From Halobacteria archaeon HArc-gm2 (lineage in GTDB: Archaea > Halobacteriota > Halobacteria > Halobacteriales > Haloarculaceae): a stretch of 64,000 nucleotides of DNA. The stretch is from positions 1-64,000 of the forward strand of contig JAOPKE010000012.1 in NCBI GenBank assembly GCA_025517465.1, in the 5' to 3' direction. This document shows, in pieces, positions 8,113 through 17,467 of this stretch (positions within the stretch are counted from its first letter, which is position 1; each line of letters starts with the position of its first letter). The notes below the pieces were generated by a model that saw only the letters and a list, made by a program, of their open reading frames with translations, did not search any database and had not been told where the DNA came from. The position numbers and the translations under genes are program-made.

Positions 8113-11100
8113 TCAGGAGACGGTGATCTCCACTTCGTTCGTGGTCGAGTAGCCGAGGTTGTCGGTGGCCGTCAGGGTCACCGTGTAGGTGCCCGACGAC
8201 TCGTACTCGGTGGCGGCGAACCAGCCGGACTCGGTCGACCCGTCGCCCAGATCCCACTCCAGGGTGTCGATCCAGCGACCCTGGCCGGAGGTGTCCTCGA
8301 CGCGGAACTCGACGCGCTCGCCGACCGACGCCTCGGTGGTGCTCGGCCGGGCGACCGCCAGTTCGCTCTGGAGGTCAGCGATCCAGACGACGACCTGGTC
8401 GGTCGTGGTCGTGCCCTCGTTGTCGGTGACGTGCAGCGACACCGTGTAGGCGCCGGGCGAGTCGAAGCGATGTTCGTTCCACCAGCCGGAGGCCTCCGTC
8501 CCGTCGCCGAACTCCCACTCGATGGTGTCGATCCAGTGACCGCTGCCGGTCGTGTCCCGGACGTCGAAGGTGAACCGGTCGCCGACGACGCCCTCGGTCG
8601 CACTCGGCACGAGCCGGGCGTTCAGGTCGTCGTCCTCGCCGATCTCCTCGTCGACGACCTCGAAGTCGAGTTCGAGGTCGGTCGTGACGCCGCCCTCGCT
8701 GGTCGCGCTCGCCGAGAGCAGGTTCCGGCCGCGGGCGGTGAGCTGGCCGTCCGAGAACGCCTCGCCGTTGAGCGTGACCGTCTCGTCGGTCACGTCGCTG
8801 TCGTCGTCGGCGATGGCAACGCTGGCGGGGTGTGGCGCCTCGTAGGTGTCGCCGTCCTGGACGCCGTCGACCAGGACCGTCGGACCGGTCGCGTCCACGC
8901 CGTCGAGGTCGGCGGTGTCGCCCCAGATCTCGACGGAGCCGACGTTGACGGCCCAGTTGTTCTGCGACTCGGAGATCGTCACCCGGAGGTAGGTCGCGTC
9001 CCCGGGAAGCCCCGAGGTGACGAGGTAGCGCCGGTGGTCGAAGTAGTCGTTCGACTCGGCGGAAGCCTCCACCGTCGTCGGTTCGACGTCGACCGTCTCG
9101 AAGCTCTCGCCGTCGGCCGACACCTCGAACGTGAGGCCGTCGTAGACGTCGCCGTCGCCGTCGAACTCGCCGTAGTTCACGTAGACGTCGGTACGGAACG
9201 CGGAGAGGCCGTCCTCGACCGCGTAGGTGATCGACCCGCTCTGGGAGGGGTCGGCCAGCCGGAAGCGCGCGCCGTCGCCGTGGCGCTCCTGGTAGTTCGT
9301 CACCTCGACGCCGTCGGCCGAGGCGGTCTTCGAGAGGTCCGCCGCCTGGTCGTCGACCGTCGGCTCACCGTAGGCGGCAAAGCGCGCGCTCGCCGCGGCG
9401 GTGTCGCCGTAGGCCGAGACCGTCGCGGTCACCGTCGCGGCGCCGGTGCCGACGACGGAGACGGTGCCCGACTCGTCGACCATCACGGCGTCGGGGTTGT
9501 CTGTCTGGTAGGTGACGTTGTCGGCCGGCAGCGGAAGCTCCGCGCCGCCCTCGTTCCGCACGGTGACGTCGAGCGTGGCCGTCTCGTCGCCCCACAGCGT
9601 GTTGGCGTCGACCGCCAGGTCCACCTCGGCGATGGAAGCCGGCGTTATCTGGACGGTGACGGTACCGGTCTCGTCGACCGTGGCCGTCGTGCTCCCGGTC
9701 CGGGTCCCGTCGGAGGCGACGACCTCGTACTCGCCCTTGAATCCGCGCGTGGTGTAGACGCCGTCGTCGCCGGTCTCGCCGCGCTCCTCGGTCCACCACT
9801 CGTCGAAGACCAGGTCCATGAACTGCTGGCCGTGGGGCCGGATGGTCCAGTCGGAGTCGTAGTAGGCGCCGGTCGGTCGCCAGTGGTCCTCCGCCCAGAA
9901 GCCCCAGGACATGACGCCCTCGACGGCCTCGTGGCTGAAGGATGCGTACAGGAAGTCCCTGAGGAAGTCAGCCTGCCACGCGACCTGGTCCTCGTTGTCG
10001 CGGCTGGCGATCTGGATGTCGAACTCCGCGATGAGGATCGGGAGTCCGAGTTCGGCGAACTGGTCGTAGGTCTCGACCAGTTCCTTCGGCGGCGTCACGT
10101 TGCCGTTGGGGAACTGGACGTGGCCCATGAAGCCGACGCCGTCGACGGGCGCGCCGTCTTCCAGCAGGCGCTCGACGAGGTCGTAGTGCTGCTGTCGGAA
10201 GAAGTCGCCCGCGACGTTGCCCATCTCGTTGGTGTACAGTTCCGCGTCGGTGGCCTCGTTGCCAGCCTCCCACCACTCGAGAACCGCGTCCCAGCCCAGG
10301 CGGTCCCTGATGTTGGGCTGCCAGATGGGGTGGTTGTGCATGTCCCACTCGGTCACCTCGTCACCGATGTCGGTGGCGTGGTCCGTGATCCGGTCGAGCA
10401 TCTGCTGCTGGACTTCCGCGTCCGTGAGCGAGTCGGGGTCCTCGATCCCCATCCCACCGCCGCCCTCGGTGCTGTACTCCTCCCAGACGAGGTAGTGACC
10501 ACGCGTGGGGACGTTGCGCTGGTTGAGCCAGTCGAGGGCCTGCTTCGCGCCCTCCTTGCTGTCACCCCACTCGCCGAGGAACGCGGGGTACTTCAGGCCG
10601 TTCTCGATGACGGCCTTGTTGAAGTTCTCCAGGAACGTCTCCCGGTAGATCTCGTCGTCTTCGCTGTCGCCGTTGATGTGTTCCGCCGAGACGGCGCTCC
10701 CGAAGTCGAAGGCGTGTTCCTGCATCGCCAGGTCGACGGTCGCGCCGGGGACCGCGTTCCCGTCACCGTCGACGACTTCGACTTCCAGATCCGTCTTCCG
10801 GATCTCCTCGATGCGGTCCCGGGCGTCCTGGCGCCACTGGGCGCCCTCCTCCCGCCCCTCGTAGCTGAGCAGCGGGTTCGGTCCCCCGTCGCTCGCGCCC
10901 GAGGGCAGGTCGCCGACCGAGACGTCGGTCCCGCTGTAGTCGATCAGGGAGATACCGCCGAACTCGAGGCTCTGTTCCTGGAACCCCGCCCAGAACTCGA
11001 GGTACGGTTCGAACTCCGAGCCGTCGGGTTGCTCGCCGATTTCGACCGGGAAGTAGTACCGCGTCCACTCCCCGTCCGGCTGGATCGACGCGCCGTCCTG

Positions 11101-11610
11101 GACGAACGTACTGCTGTAGGACGTGCTTCCCTCGGAGTCCTGGTACCGATACTTGAAGCCCGCCTGGGTCTCGGCGCCGTCCGTGTCGCTCCGGACGTAC
11201 GCGACGCCCAGGAGAACGTCACCGGCGCTGAACGACCGGTCGGTGACGTATCCCTGGTAGGAGTAATCCCAGTTGTTGCTCGGTTCCTCGTTGACGTCGA
11301 CGCGGACGCCCTGCGTGATCGGAACGTCCGAATCGCTGACCTCAAACGTCGACGTCGACCCGCTCCCCGCGCCGGAGAACGAGAAGGCGTCGACGACGTC
11401 CTGCTCTGTCAGTCCGTAAACGAACTCCCCCTGCGGGAGTTCGTGGTTCTCTTGTAAATCGCCCAGGAGCGTGTTGTGGTATTCGTCCGCGCCCTCGACC
11501 TGTGCGACAGCGCTGCCCACCGTCCCGGTGCCGCCGAGTACGCCGAGCGCCGCGAGTGATTGCAAAAATGTCCGTCGATGACTTCCCACATCGTCAAATT
11601 CTCTTTCCAT
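8113..11610 (-). CDS. Large secreted GH10-family protein with N-terminal CBM-like, discoidin-like and two PKD domains; acid/base Glu position is His
   Basis: 1165 aa from the ATG at 11610 (a GTG lies 9 nt upstream). Tat motif RRTFLQS near residue 13, cleavage probably after AVAQ. Domains: beta-sandwich resembling CBM4/9/22 (about 60-230), GH10 (about 265-620), Ig-like beta regions, discoidin/CBM-like sandwich (about 735-880, WAVNVGSVEIW), Ig-like segment, and two PKD domains (about 990-1075 and 1082-1165). The nucleophile motif is intact (E529, LIAEFDIQ). At the acid/base position the motif reads WDMHNHP, so the usual Glu is His427 (codon 10330-10332). The protein may be a divergent GH10 with altered catalysis, or a binding protein. 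It stands alone, convergent to the xylanase tandem. Confidence 0.88.
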   Translation of the reverse strand: MEREFDDVGSHRRTFLQSLAALGVLGGTGTVGSAVAQVEGADEYHNTLLGDLQENHELPQGEFVYGLTEQDVVDAFSFSGAGSGSTSTFEVSDSDVPITQGVRVDVNEEPSNNWDYSYQGYVTDRSFSAGDVLLGVAYVRSDTDGAETQAGFKYRYQDSEGSTSYSSTFVQDGASIQPDGEWTRYYFPVEIGEQPDGSEFEPYLEFWAGFQEQSLEFGGISLIDYSGTDVSVGDLPSGASDGGPNPLLSYEGREEGAQWRQDARDRIEEIRKTDLEVEVVDGDGNAVPGATVDLAMQEHAFDFGSAVSAEHINGDSEDDEIYRETFLENFNKAVIENGLKYPAFLGEWGDSKEGAKQALDWLNQRNVPTRGHYLVWEEYSTEGGGGMGIEDPDSLTDAEVQQQMLDRITDHATDIGDEVTEWDMHNHPIWQPNIRDRLGWDAVLEWWEAGNEATDAELYTNEMGNVAGDFFRQQHYDLVERLLEDGAPVDGVGFMGHVQFPNGNVTPPKELVETYDQFAELGLPILIAEFDIQIASRDNEDQVAWQADFLRDFLYASFSHEAVEGVMSWGFWAEDHWRPTGAYYDSDWTIRPHGQQFMDLVFDEWWTEERGETGDDGVYTTRGFKGEYEVVASDGTRTGSTTATVDETGTVTVQITPASIAEVDLAVDANTLWGDETATLDVTVRNEGGAELPLPADNVTYQTDNPDAVMVDESGTVSVVGTGAATVTATVSAYGDTAAASARFAAYGEPTVDDQAADLSKTASADGVEVTNYQERHGDGARFRLADPSQSGSITYAVEDGLSAFRTDVYVNYGEFDGDGDVYDGLTFEVSADGESFETVDVEPTTVEASAESNDYFDHRRYLVTSGLPGDATYLRVTISESQNNWAVNVGSVEIWGDTADLDGVDATGPTVLVDGVQDGDTYEAPHPASVAIADDDSDVTDETVTLNGEAFSDGQLTARGRNLLSASATSEGGVTTDLELDFEVVDEEIGEDDDLNARLVPSATEGVVGDRFTFDVRDTTGSGHWIDTIEWEFGDGTEASGWWNEHRFDSPGAYTVSLHVTDNEGTTTTDQVVVWIADLQSELAVARPSTTEASVGERVEFRVEDTSGQGRWIDTLEWDLGDGSTESGWFAATEYESSGTYTVTLTATDNLGYSTTNEVEITVS

Positions 11611-11642
11611 CTTAAGCACCCGGTAAGATCGTTAATTGCGGA

Positions 11643-11649
11643 TTATAAA
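11643..11649 (-). promoter_or_regulatory. TATA box of the large GH10 gene
   Basis: On the minus strand TTTATAA begins 39 nt before the ATG at 11610. The leader between contains GGGTG, a possible ribosome-binding match. The rest of the 11650-11804 gap shows nothing recognised. Confidence 0.5.
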
Positions 11650-11804
11650 GTAGTTGCCCTCCGGTAAGTAACCACCTAATACATACTGGAACGGGAGTTA
11701 AAATTGCCCCCGTCTGTCGGACACAGTGGAAATCAGGAGACCCCGGCCGAACCGAACGACCGCCGCCCGCGCCGACGGGCGGGCCCCGGCTCGTCTCACG
11801 CGAA

Positions 11805-13886
11805 TCAGTTCACCAGCGGGACGCGGCCGCGTTCGTCCGCGACTCCCGAGTAGTCGTAGAAGTACTCGACGAGCGTGTCGCGCCAGCGCTCGGCCTGTAC
11901 CACCTGTTCGTCGAAGCGTTCGGCGACGTGTCGATAGCGCTGCTCGTCGATGCTCCCCTCCAGCGACCGCCACTGCTCGCGGAGTCGTTTTACCTCCTCG
12001 ACGCCGGCGAAGCAGTTGTCGTACAGCGTCTGGACGACCGTCCGCCCGTCGTCGAGTTCGTGGTCCCAGGGGAGGTGGTGGAAGAACAGCAAGAGTTCCC
12101 GCGGACAGGTCCCGGGGTCGTCGTACCGCTCGGCCACGGGGTCGGCGAACTGGTCGACGTAGTCACTGCCGCTGGAACTCCGGTCGTAGCCGATCCCCTC
12201 CTCCGTCGCGCCGGTGTATCCGGGCCACTCCGCCGGGGCCGGATCGTAGTGGTTCTCCAGGCGCGCCTCGCCGTTGTACATCATGTGGATGAGGCCGAGG
12301 CCGCCCGTCTCGTAATCGATGGTAGCCTCCCAGGAGTCCTGGAGGATCCCGACCACGGTCTCGACCACCTCGGGGTCGTCGCCGAACGTCAGCCGGACCC
12401 ACTTCTCGGTGACCGACTCGCCGTCGAGCGTGGGGTCCCAGGCCAGTCGCCCGAAGCCGTAGAGGTTGACCCCCGAGAGGTAGTTGCCGAACCAGTTGCC
12501 GTCCTCGCCGACGTTGCCGACGCCGGCGATGCCCTCGCCCTCGGTGCCGGCGAATGCCTCCGTGACTGGCGTTCCCTGGCCGTCTGCGTGGGTGTCGAAC
12601 GCGAAGAACTCCTCCCAGAGCGGGACGTGCGAGCAGACGTGGACACCCTGGCCGGTGTACTCCTGGGTGATCTGGAGTTCGCAGGCGAGGTGGGTCTCCG
12701 GCATGTCGCCGAACAGCGTCGAGACGGGCTCTCTGGGCTGGAAGTCGATGGGACCGTTCTTCACCTGGACAGTGACCTTCTCGTGGAAGTCGCCGTCCTG
12801 GGGTTCGAAGATGGCGTGGGCCTGGACCGCGCGGTCGTCGTGGTCCGAGTAGACGAACGCCCGCCAGAAGACGCGCCCGTCGTACGGTTCGAACGCCCGG
12901 CCGAGGACGTTGGCCCCCTCGGCGTGACTCCGGTCGTAGTCGTATGGGCCGGGCTGACCCTCGGAGTCGGCCTTGACGAGGAAGCCGCCGAAGTCGGGGA
13001 TCAGGTCGTACACTTCCGCGACCTTCTCGGCCCACCAGGCCTCGACCGCGTCGTCCAGCGGGTCGGCGGTGTCGAGGCCGCCCACGAACATCGGTGAGGC
13101 GTAGTTCACCGAGAGGTACGTCCGGATGCCGTACCGCCGGAACACCGCGGCCAGCGCCGCCACCTTCGGGAGGTGTTGCTCGTCGAGCAGGTCGACGCCC
13201 TCGAACTCGCCGGTGCCCGCCAGGTCCCCGGGCCGCTCGGGCCGCGTCGTGTTGACGTCGTTCAGGACGACGCCGTTGATACCGACCGAGGCGAGCAGGC
13301 GCGCGTAATCGAAGTAACGCTCGCGCAGGTCCGGCAGGTGTTCCCACTTGAAGATGGACTCGCCGCCGTAGCCCCGCTCGACCGTGCCGCGGAACGGTTC
13401 GTCCCACTGGTTGATCAGCCGCTCCGCGTTACGGGGCTCCTCGACGACGTCCAGGTCGTCGATGGGTTCGCCCGTCGCCATCAGGCGGAGGAGGTGGAAG
13501 GTCCCGTAGACGAGCCCCCGGTCGGTCGGCGCCGTGACCACCGTGACCTCGGCGCCCTCCCACGTCGTCGAGCGGAGGTGGTAGCCGTCGTCGTCGAGCG
13601 AGCGGACCATGCCCGCGTCGACGGAGTCGGCGACGACCTCCATCAGGTCGGGCTGACCGACGACGAGGAAGCCGTCGGCCGACCGCGGCGGGTGCTGCCA
13701 GAGGTGGGGCTCGCTGCCGAGCATCCCCTCGATACCCTCGCGCAGTTCGTCGCGGATCGCCCCGTGCTGGGGGGAGGTCTCCCCGGCGTAGACGTGCAGA
13801 CATCGTCTGGCGTAGGACTCGCGGCGGTCGGCGTCGTCGACCCGCGGATACCGGAGCCAGCACTCGTCGTAATCAGCGTCGAGCAT
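11805..13886 (-). CDS. aguA: GH67 alpha-glucuronidase
   Basis: 693 aa, full length for GH67. It removes 4-O-methyl-glucuronic acid from the non-reducing end of short glucuronoxylo-oligosaccharides. All three expected carboxylates are visible: E309 in KADSEGQPGP, D381 in GPIDFQP and E409 in LQITQEY. The C-terminal helical region (MMYNGEARLENH, LLLFFHHLPW) is typical. There is no signal peptide, so it acts inside on imported oligosaccharides. Its product fits the glucuronate isomerase and mannonate dehydratase genes further right. Divergent from the HEAT-repeat gene. The symbol is by family analogy. Confidence 0.95.
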   Translation of the reverse strand: MLDADYDECWLRYPRVDDADRRESYARRCLHVYAGETSPQHGAIRDELREGIEGMLGSEPHLWQHPPRSADGFLVVGQPDLMEVVADSVDAGMVRSLDDDGYHLRSTTWEGAEVTVVTAPTDRGLVYGTFHLLRLMATGEPIDDLDVVEEPRNAERLINQWDEPFRGTVERGYGGESIFKWEHLPDLRERYFDYARLLASVGINGVVLNDVNTTRPERPGDLAGTGEFEGVDLLDEQHLPKVAALAAVFRRYGIRTYLSVNYASPMFVGGLDTADPLDDAVEAWWAEKVAEVYDLIPDFGGFLVKADSEGQPGPYDYDRSHAEGANVLGRAFEPYDGRVFWRAFVYSDHDDRAVQAHAIFEPQDGDFHEKVTVQVKNGPIDFQPREPVSTLFGDMPETHLACELQITQEYTGQGVHVCSHVPLWEEFFAFDTHADGQGTPVTEAFAGTEGEGIAGVGNVGEDGNWFGNYLSGVNLYGFGRLAWDPTLDGESVTEKWVRLTFGDDPEVVETVVGILQDSWEATIDYETGGLGLIHMMYNGEARLENHYDPAPAEWPGYTGATEEGIGYDRSSSGSDYVDQFADPVAERYDDPGTCPRELLLFFHHLPWDHELDDGRTVVQTLYDNCFAGVEEVKRLREQWRSLEGSIDEQRYRHVAERFDEQVVQAERWRDTLVEYFYDYSGVADERGRVPLVN

Positions 13887-13911
13887 GACGTTGAGATGCC
13901 CGTGGGCCGAC

Positions 13912-13917
13912 GTAAAG
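13912..13917 (-). promoter_or_regulatory. TATA-like box of the GH67 gene
   Basis: On the minus strand CTTTAC lies about 26-31 nt before the ATG at 13886. This spacing suggests a leaderless transcript. The 114-bp divergent gap to 14001 must also hold the promoter of the HEAT-repeat gene. Confidence 0.4.
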
Positions 13918-14000
13918 CTATGGACACGGCCGCGTCCTGCTGGCGCCGGCCGCCGCTCGTATCCACACGTATATGCCGCTCGAAACCGATCCCACTCGCA

Positions 14001-14906
14001 ATGAGTAACGACACGTCCGTCCCGGTCGGGGACGTCGATCCGGAGTCAGGCGAGCTGAGTGAGCGAGACGTCGCCCAGATCCGCGAGGCACTCCGGGCCG
14101 AGAAACCGACCACCCGCCAGGATGGAACGCGGACCTGTAAACTGGTCGTCCAGGAGGATCCCAGCGCCCTCCAGCCACTCCTGGACGATCTGGTCGCCCT
14201 GCTCGAAGACGACAGCGTCTCGGTCGCCCAGCAGGCCGGAACGGTGCTGCTCAGCTTCGCCACGGAACACCCGGGCGAGCTCACCGACAGCGTCTCCGAG
14301 ATCGTCACGCTGGCCACCCACGAGGTCAACGCAGTCACGCTGATCGGCGCCCAGCTCCTGTCCAAGGTCGTCGTCGAACAGCCGGCCACGGCGGCCTCGG
14401 AAGTCGACCGGCTCCTCCCCCTTCTCCGCGAACACCCGGGATCCTTCGAACCGAGCGACGGCGTCGACATGGTCGACAACCCGGACACCCGCCAGAGCAT
14501 CGTCGCTCACGAGCAACAGGAACACGGCATGCAACTCCAGGCACAGGGAACCGTCGCGAACGTCCTCGTCGCCGCCGCCGAAGTCGAGCCCGCTGCGTTC
14601 ACGGACCACGTGGACGAACTGGTCGCCCTCGTCGACCACGACGACCCGTCGATCGCCGGGCTGGCCGTCGAGACGCTGACCGAAGTCGGCGAGGCTCACC
14701 CCGACGCCATCGCGCCCGCCTACGACCAGTTCGTCGACGCGCTCGACCACGACGACCAGCGAGTGTACGTCCGCGCCGTCCGCGCGCTCGGCGTGCTCGG
14801 CGACGACCGCGCCGTCGAACCGCTCCGCGACCTGGCCGATTCGACGGACGACGACGACGTCAGCGAACTGGTCGAAGACACGGCGACGTTCCTCGAGAAC
14901 CAGTAG
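14001..14906 (+). CDS. HEAT-repeat protein
   Basis: 301 aa. I chose the ATG at 14001; the open frame runs further left but only antisense to GH67. The protein is built of about five to six alpha-helical repeats rich in Leu/Val/Ala with acidic loops (for example LDDLVALLEDDSVSVAQQAGT, shortened here, and VRAVRALGVLGDDRAVEPL). This pattern is typical of HEAT/PBS-lyase-like scaffolds. No catalytic motif, signal peptide or membrane segment is visible. HEAT proteins mediate protein-protein contacts; the partner is unknown and nothing nearby points to one. Confidence 0.8.
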   Translation: MSNDTSVPVGDVDPESGELSERDVAQIREALRAEKPTTRQDGTRTCKLVVQEDPSALQPLLDDLVALLEDDSVSVAQQAGTVLLSFATEHPGELTDSVSEIVTLATHEVNAVTLIGAQLLSKVVVEQPATAASEVDRLLPLLREHPGSFEPSDGVDMVDNPDTRQSIVAHEQQEHGMQLQAQGTVANVLVAAAEVEPAAFTDHVDELVALVDHDDPSIAGLAVETLTEVGEAHPDAIAPAYDQFVDALDHDDQRVYVRAVRALGVLGDDRAVEPLRDLADSTDDDDVSELVEDTATFLENQ

Positions 14907-14964
14907 CCGCGACAGTACCCGGCGAGTCCGCACGGAAGGCCCCCTCGCAACGCGATTCGAGCCC

Positions 14965-15198
14965 TCACTCCTCCATCCCACGCTTGATACAGTACCAGTA
15001 GGTCCCACCGAAGAACAGCAACGAGAAGCCGATCAGCGCGAAGTCGAGGACGAGTATCGGAAAGGCCTCGTCTCCCGGCGAGACGAACAGCGCCGACAGC
15101 AAGAGCAACAGCGCCATCGTGATGATGACGGTCATCGCGAGCGGAATCTGCTCTCGCTGTTGACAGACGAGCTCGACGAACTTCGATCCGTTCGGCAC
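14965..15198 (-). CDS. Small two-helix membrane protein, unknown function
   Basis: 77 aa. There are two clear hydrophobic segments (about residues 19-40, MTVIITMALLLLLSALFV, and 47-68, ILVLDFALIGFSLLFFGG). The N-terminus is short and polar and the C-terminus is YCIKRGMEE. The family is not recognised. It lies convergent to the HEAT-repeat gene (58-bp gap) and 160 bp from the transporter operon end, on the same strand as that operon. The hydrophobic pattern and composition support a real gene; no function is claimed. Confidence 0.7.
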   Translation of the reverse strand: MPNGSKFVELVCQQREQIPLAMTVIITMALLLLLSALFVSPGDEAFPILVLDFALIGFSLLFFGGTYWYCIKRGMEE

Positions 15199-15359
15199 GT
15201 TCGGAGGTTTCGGCCGTCACTATTGAACTTCCCGGTTCGCCACGTCCCCCCTGGCAGTGGCCCGGAGTCCCCGTCGCAGCGACGTGGCGCTCACGGTGCT
15301 GTAGTCACTCGCGAATCGAGAGAGGAGAGAAAAGATGGCCGCAGTTGCGTTCCCGACAG

Positions 15360-16391
15360 TTAGAGCGTGCCGCCGGTGATCGAGTCGTCTTCGCCCTCCT
15401 CGGTCGTCTCGGACTCGCCGGCGAGGCGGGTCCGGACGCGGGGGTTGAACACCTTGTCCATCCCCTGCCCGAGCAGGATGAGACCCAGTGCGAGGCCGAC
15501 GATGGCGATCATCGGTGCGATGAGCCAGTGGGCCGCGTCGGGAACGAACAGCGCGCCGTTGGCCTGCGCTCGTGCGAGCGTGACACCCCACGTCTGCGTC
15601 GAGTAGGGCAACACGCCGAGGAAGTACAGCCCGACCGAAGCGAAGATGGTGTACCGGGCCGCGAACACGAAGTTCACGGTCACGTACGGCATCAGGTTCG
15701 GGATGATGTCCTTCACCATGATCTGCCAGGTGCTGACGCCCATCGTCCGGGAGGCCTCGACGTAGCTGTCCTCGCGGATCGTCAGGACCTGCGAGCGAAG
15801 CGAACGGCCGAGTCCGGCCCAGTAGTTGATCGTCAGGATAACCCCGACGAAGATGGGGTTCTCCGGGCTGAACGTGATCGCGAGGATGATCACGAGCGGG
15901 AGGCCGGGGATGGCCATGAAGAAGTCGGAGACCGACATCAGGATGTTGTCGATCATGCCGCCCTTGTAGCCCGCGAACACCCCGACCAGGAGCGCGACGC
16001 CGGTCGCCCAGACGCCGCCCGCCAGGACCATCAGCAGGATGTCCGACGTCGAGTGGATGATGGCCGCGGTCAGGTCGACGCCCGCGGAGGTCGTTCCCAG
16101 CGGGTACGCCATGTTCTCGAACATACCGAGCAGACGCGGCGCCTGGCTCGTCGACGGTGCCCGCCAGAGCCCGAGTTCGCCGATCAGCGCGAGCAGCAAG
16201 TAGAACGCGATGACCACCAGCCCGATGCGCGTCCGGAGGTCGGACCACGCGATGAGCATGGGCTGGTAGACCCGGTGCTCGTAGAACTCCCAGAACCGCT
16301 CGCCGCGAGTCAGTTCGACGTCGGAGCTCTCTGCGTGCCAGTCGAATCCGTCCGCCGGTGCGTCTGTTTCAGTATGCTTCACGGGAATCAC
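15360..16391 (-). CDS. ABC transporter permease, DppC/OppC family
   Basis: 343 aa. It is a membrane subunit of an oligopeptide/oligosaccharide-type importer. The N-terminal hydrophilic region is followed by about six transmembrane segments. The cytoplasmic coupling loop is EASRTMGVSTWQIMVKDIIP, the EAA-like motif that docks the ATPase. It overlaps the upstream permease gene by 23 bp, so translation is probably coupled. In this locus the system more likely carries xylo-oligosaccharides than peptides; archaeal Opp/Dpp-type importers often carry sugars, but that is inference. No partner ATPase genes follow. Confidence 0.92.
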   Translation of the reverse strand: MIPVKHTETDAPADGFDWHAESSDVELTRGERFWEFYEHRVYQPMLIAWSDLRTRIGLVVIAFYLLLALIGELGLWRAPSTSQAPRLLGMFENMAYPLGTTSAGVDLTAAIIHSTSDILLMVLAGGVWATGVALLVGVFAGYKGGMIDNILMSVSDFFMAIPGLPLVIILAITFSPENPIFVGVILTINYWAGLGRSLRSQVLTIREDSYVEASRTMGVSTWQIMVKDIIPNLMPYVTVNFVFAARYTIFASVGLYFLGVLPYSTQTWGVTLARAQANGALFVPDAAHWLIAPMIAIVGLALGLILLGQGMDKVFNPRVRTRLAGESETTEEGEDDSITGGTL

Positions 16392-17373
16392 CTGCGCTGA
16401 TACGTGGGTCGATTTTGCTGTAGGTCAGGTCTGCGATGTAGACGCCGACGACGAGTGCGACGGTGATGACCAGGAACGTGCCCATCATCAGCGGGTAGTC
16501 GTTGCCGTTGAGACCCTCGAGCATGTAGTAGCCGAGCCCGGGGTAGTTGAAGATGTACTCCAGGATGATGGTCCCGCCCAGCCGGAAGCCGAGCAGGAGC
16601 AGGAAGCCGGTGTACATCGGCAGGATGGCGTTCCGGGCGACGTAGCGAGTCGAGATGCGGGTGTCGGAGAGGCCGCGGAGTCGCGCCACCTCGACGAAGT
16701 CCTGCCCGAGCACCTGGATGCTGTTCCCGCGCATCGCCAGCGCCTGGGAACCGATCCCGGTAATCGTGTACGCGAAGACCGGTAACGCGGCGTGTTTGAG
16801 GACGCTCACGAAGAACGCCAGGCTCCAGTAGTTGTCGATGCTCGAATCGGCGGTCCCCGACGGCGGGAACCAGCCGAGCCGGTAGGAGAAGACCAGCAGA
16901 GCCAGGATCGCGATGACGTAGAACGGGATAGACATCCCCGCCATAGAGAACGTCGAGACGATCCCGTCGAACTTCGAGCCCTCCTTGTACGCCTGGAGCG
17001 CCCCGAGAACGATCCCGAAGGCGAACATCAGGACGGTGGAGACGACCACGATGAAGATCGTCCAGGGCGCGGCCTGGGCGAGGATCTCGACGACCGGATC
17101 CCCCTTGCTGATGGACTGACCGAGGTTCAGCTGGAGGACCGAGACCATATAGTTGATGTACTGTTCCCACAGCGGTGCGTCAGGGCGGATGTTCTGCAGG
17201 TTCTCGATCTGCTGGTTGACCTGCTCCGCAGGGACCCCTGATCGGAGCAACTGCGCGCGCAGCTGCGAGTACGGGCCTCCCGGCAGGAGACGGATCAACC
17301 CGAACGTCACCGACATCACGGCGAAGACGGTGGCGAACACCCGGGCAGTTCGTCGGACGTAGTAGTTGACCAT
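16369..17373 (-). CDS. ABC transporter permease, DppB/OppB family
   Basis: 334 aa. An N-terminal transmembrane helix (FATVFAVMSVTFGLIRLLPG) opens the protein, with the usual DppB-type extracytoplasmic stretch and five more helices. The coupling loop reads EVARLRGLSDTRISTRYVAR. It is the middle gene of a three-gene operon: binding protein (17468-19267), this permease, then the DppC-type permease. The 94-bp gap before it may hold only a ribosome-binding site. Forms the heterodimeric channel with the next gene. Confidence 0.92.
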   Translation of the reverse strand: MVNYYVRRTARVFATVFAVMSVTFGLIRLLPGGPYSQLRAQLLRSGVPAEQVNQQIENLQNIRPDAPLWEQYINYMVSVLQLNLGQSISKGDPVVEILAQAAPWTIFIVVVSTVLMFAFGIVLGALQAYKEGSKFDGIVSTFSMAGMSIPFYVIAILALLVFSYRLGWFPPSGTADSSIDNYWSLAFFVSVLKHAALPVFAYTITGIGSQALAMRGNSIQVLGQDFVEVARLRGLSDTRISTRYVARNAILPMYTGFLLLLGFRLGGTIILEYIFNYPGLGYYMLEGLNGNDYPLMMGTFLVITVALVVGVYIADLTYSKIDPRISAGDSREAY

Positions 17374-17467
17374 GCGTCTGGTATTGATTTTTAACGTGCT
17401 CTCTCTAAGGTGTGACGGATTGTATCGAAAGATGTGGAGCGATTCGAATACGGGTCCGGTTACCCGA

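Noticed and set aside
7981-11457. 1158-aa plus-strand open frame opposite the large GH10 gene
   Set aside because: Antisense shadow: long open frames opposite GC-rich genes are expected, the translation is Val/Arg/Gly-rich without domains, and the minus strand encodes a clear multidomain protein.
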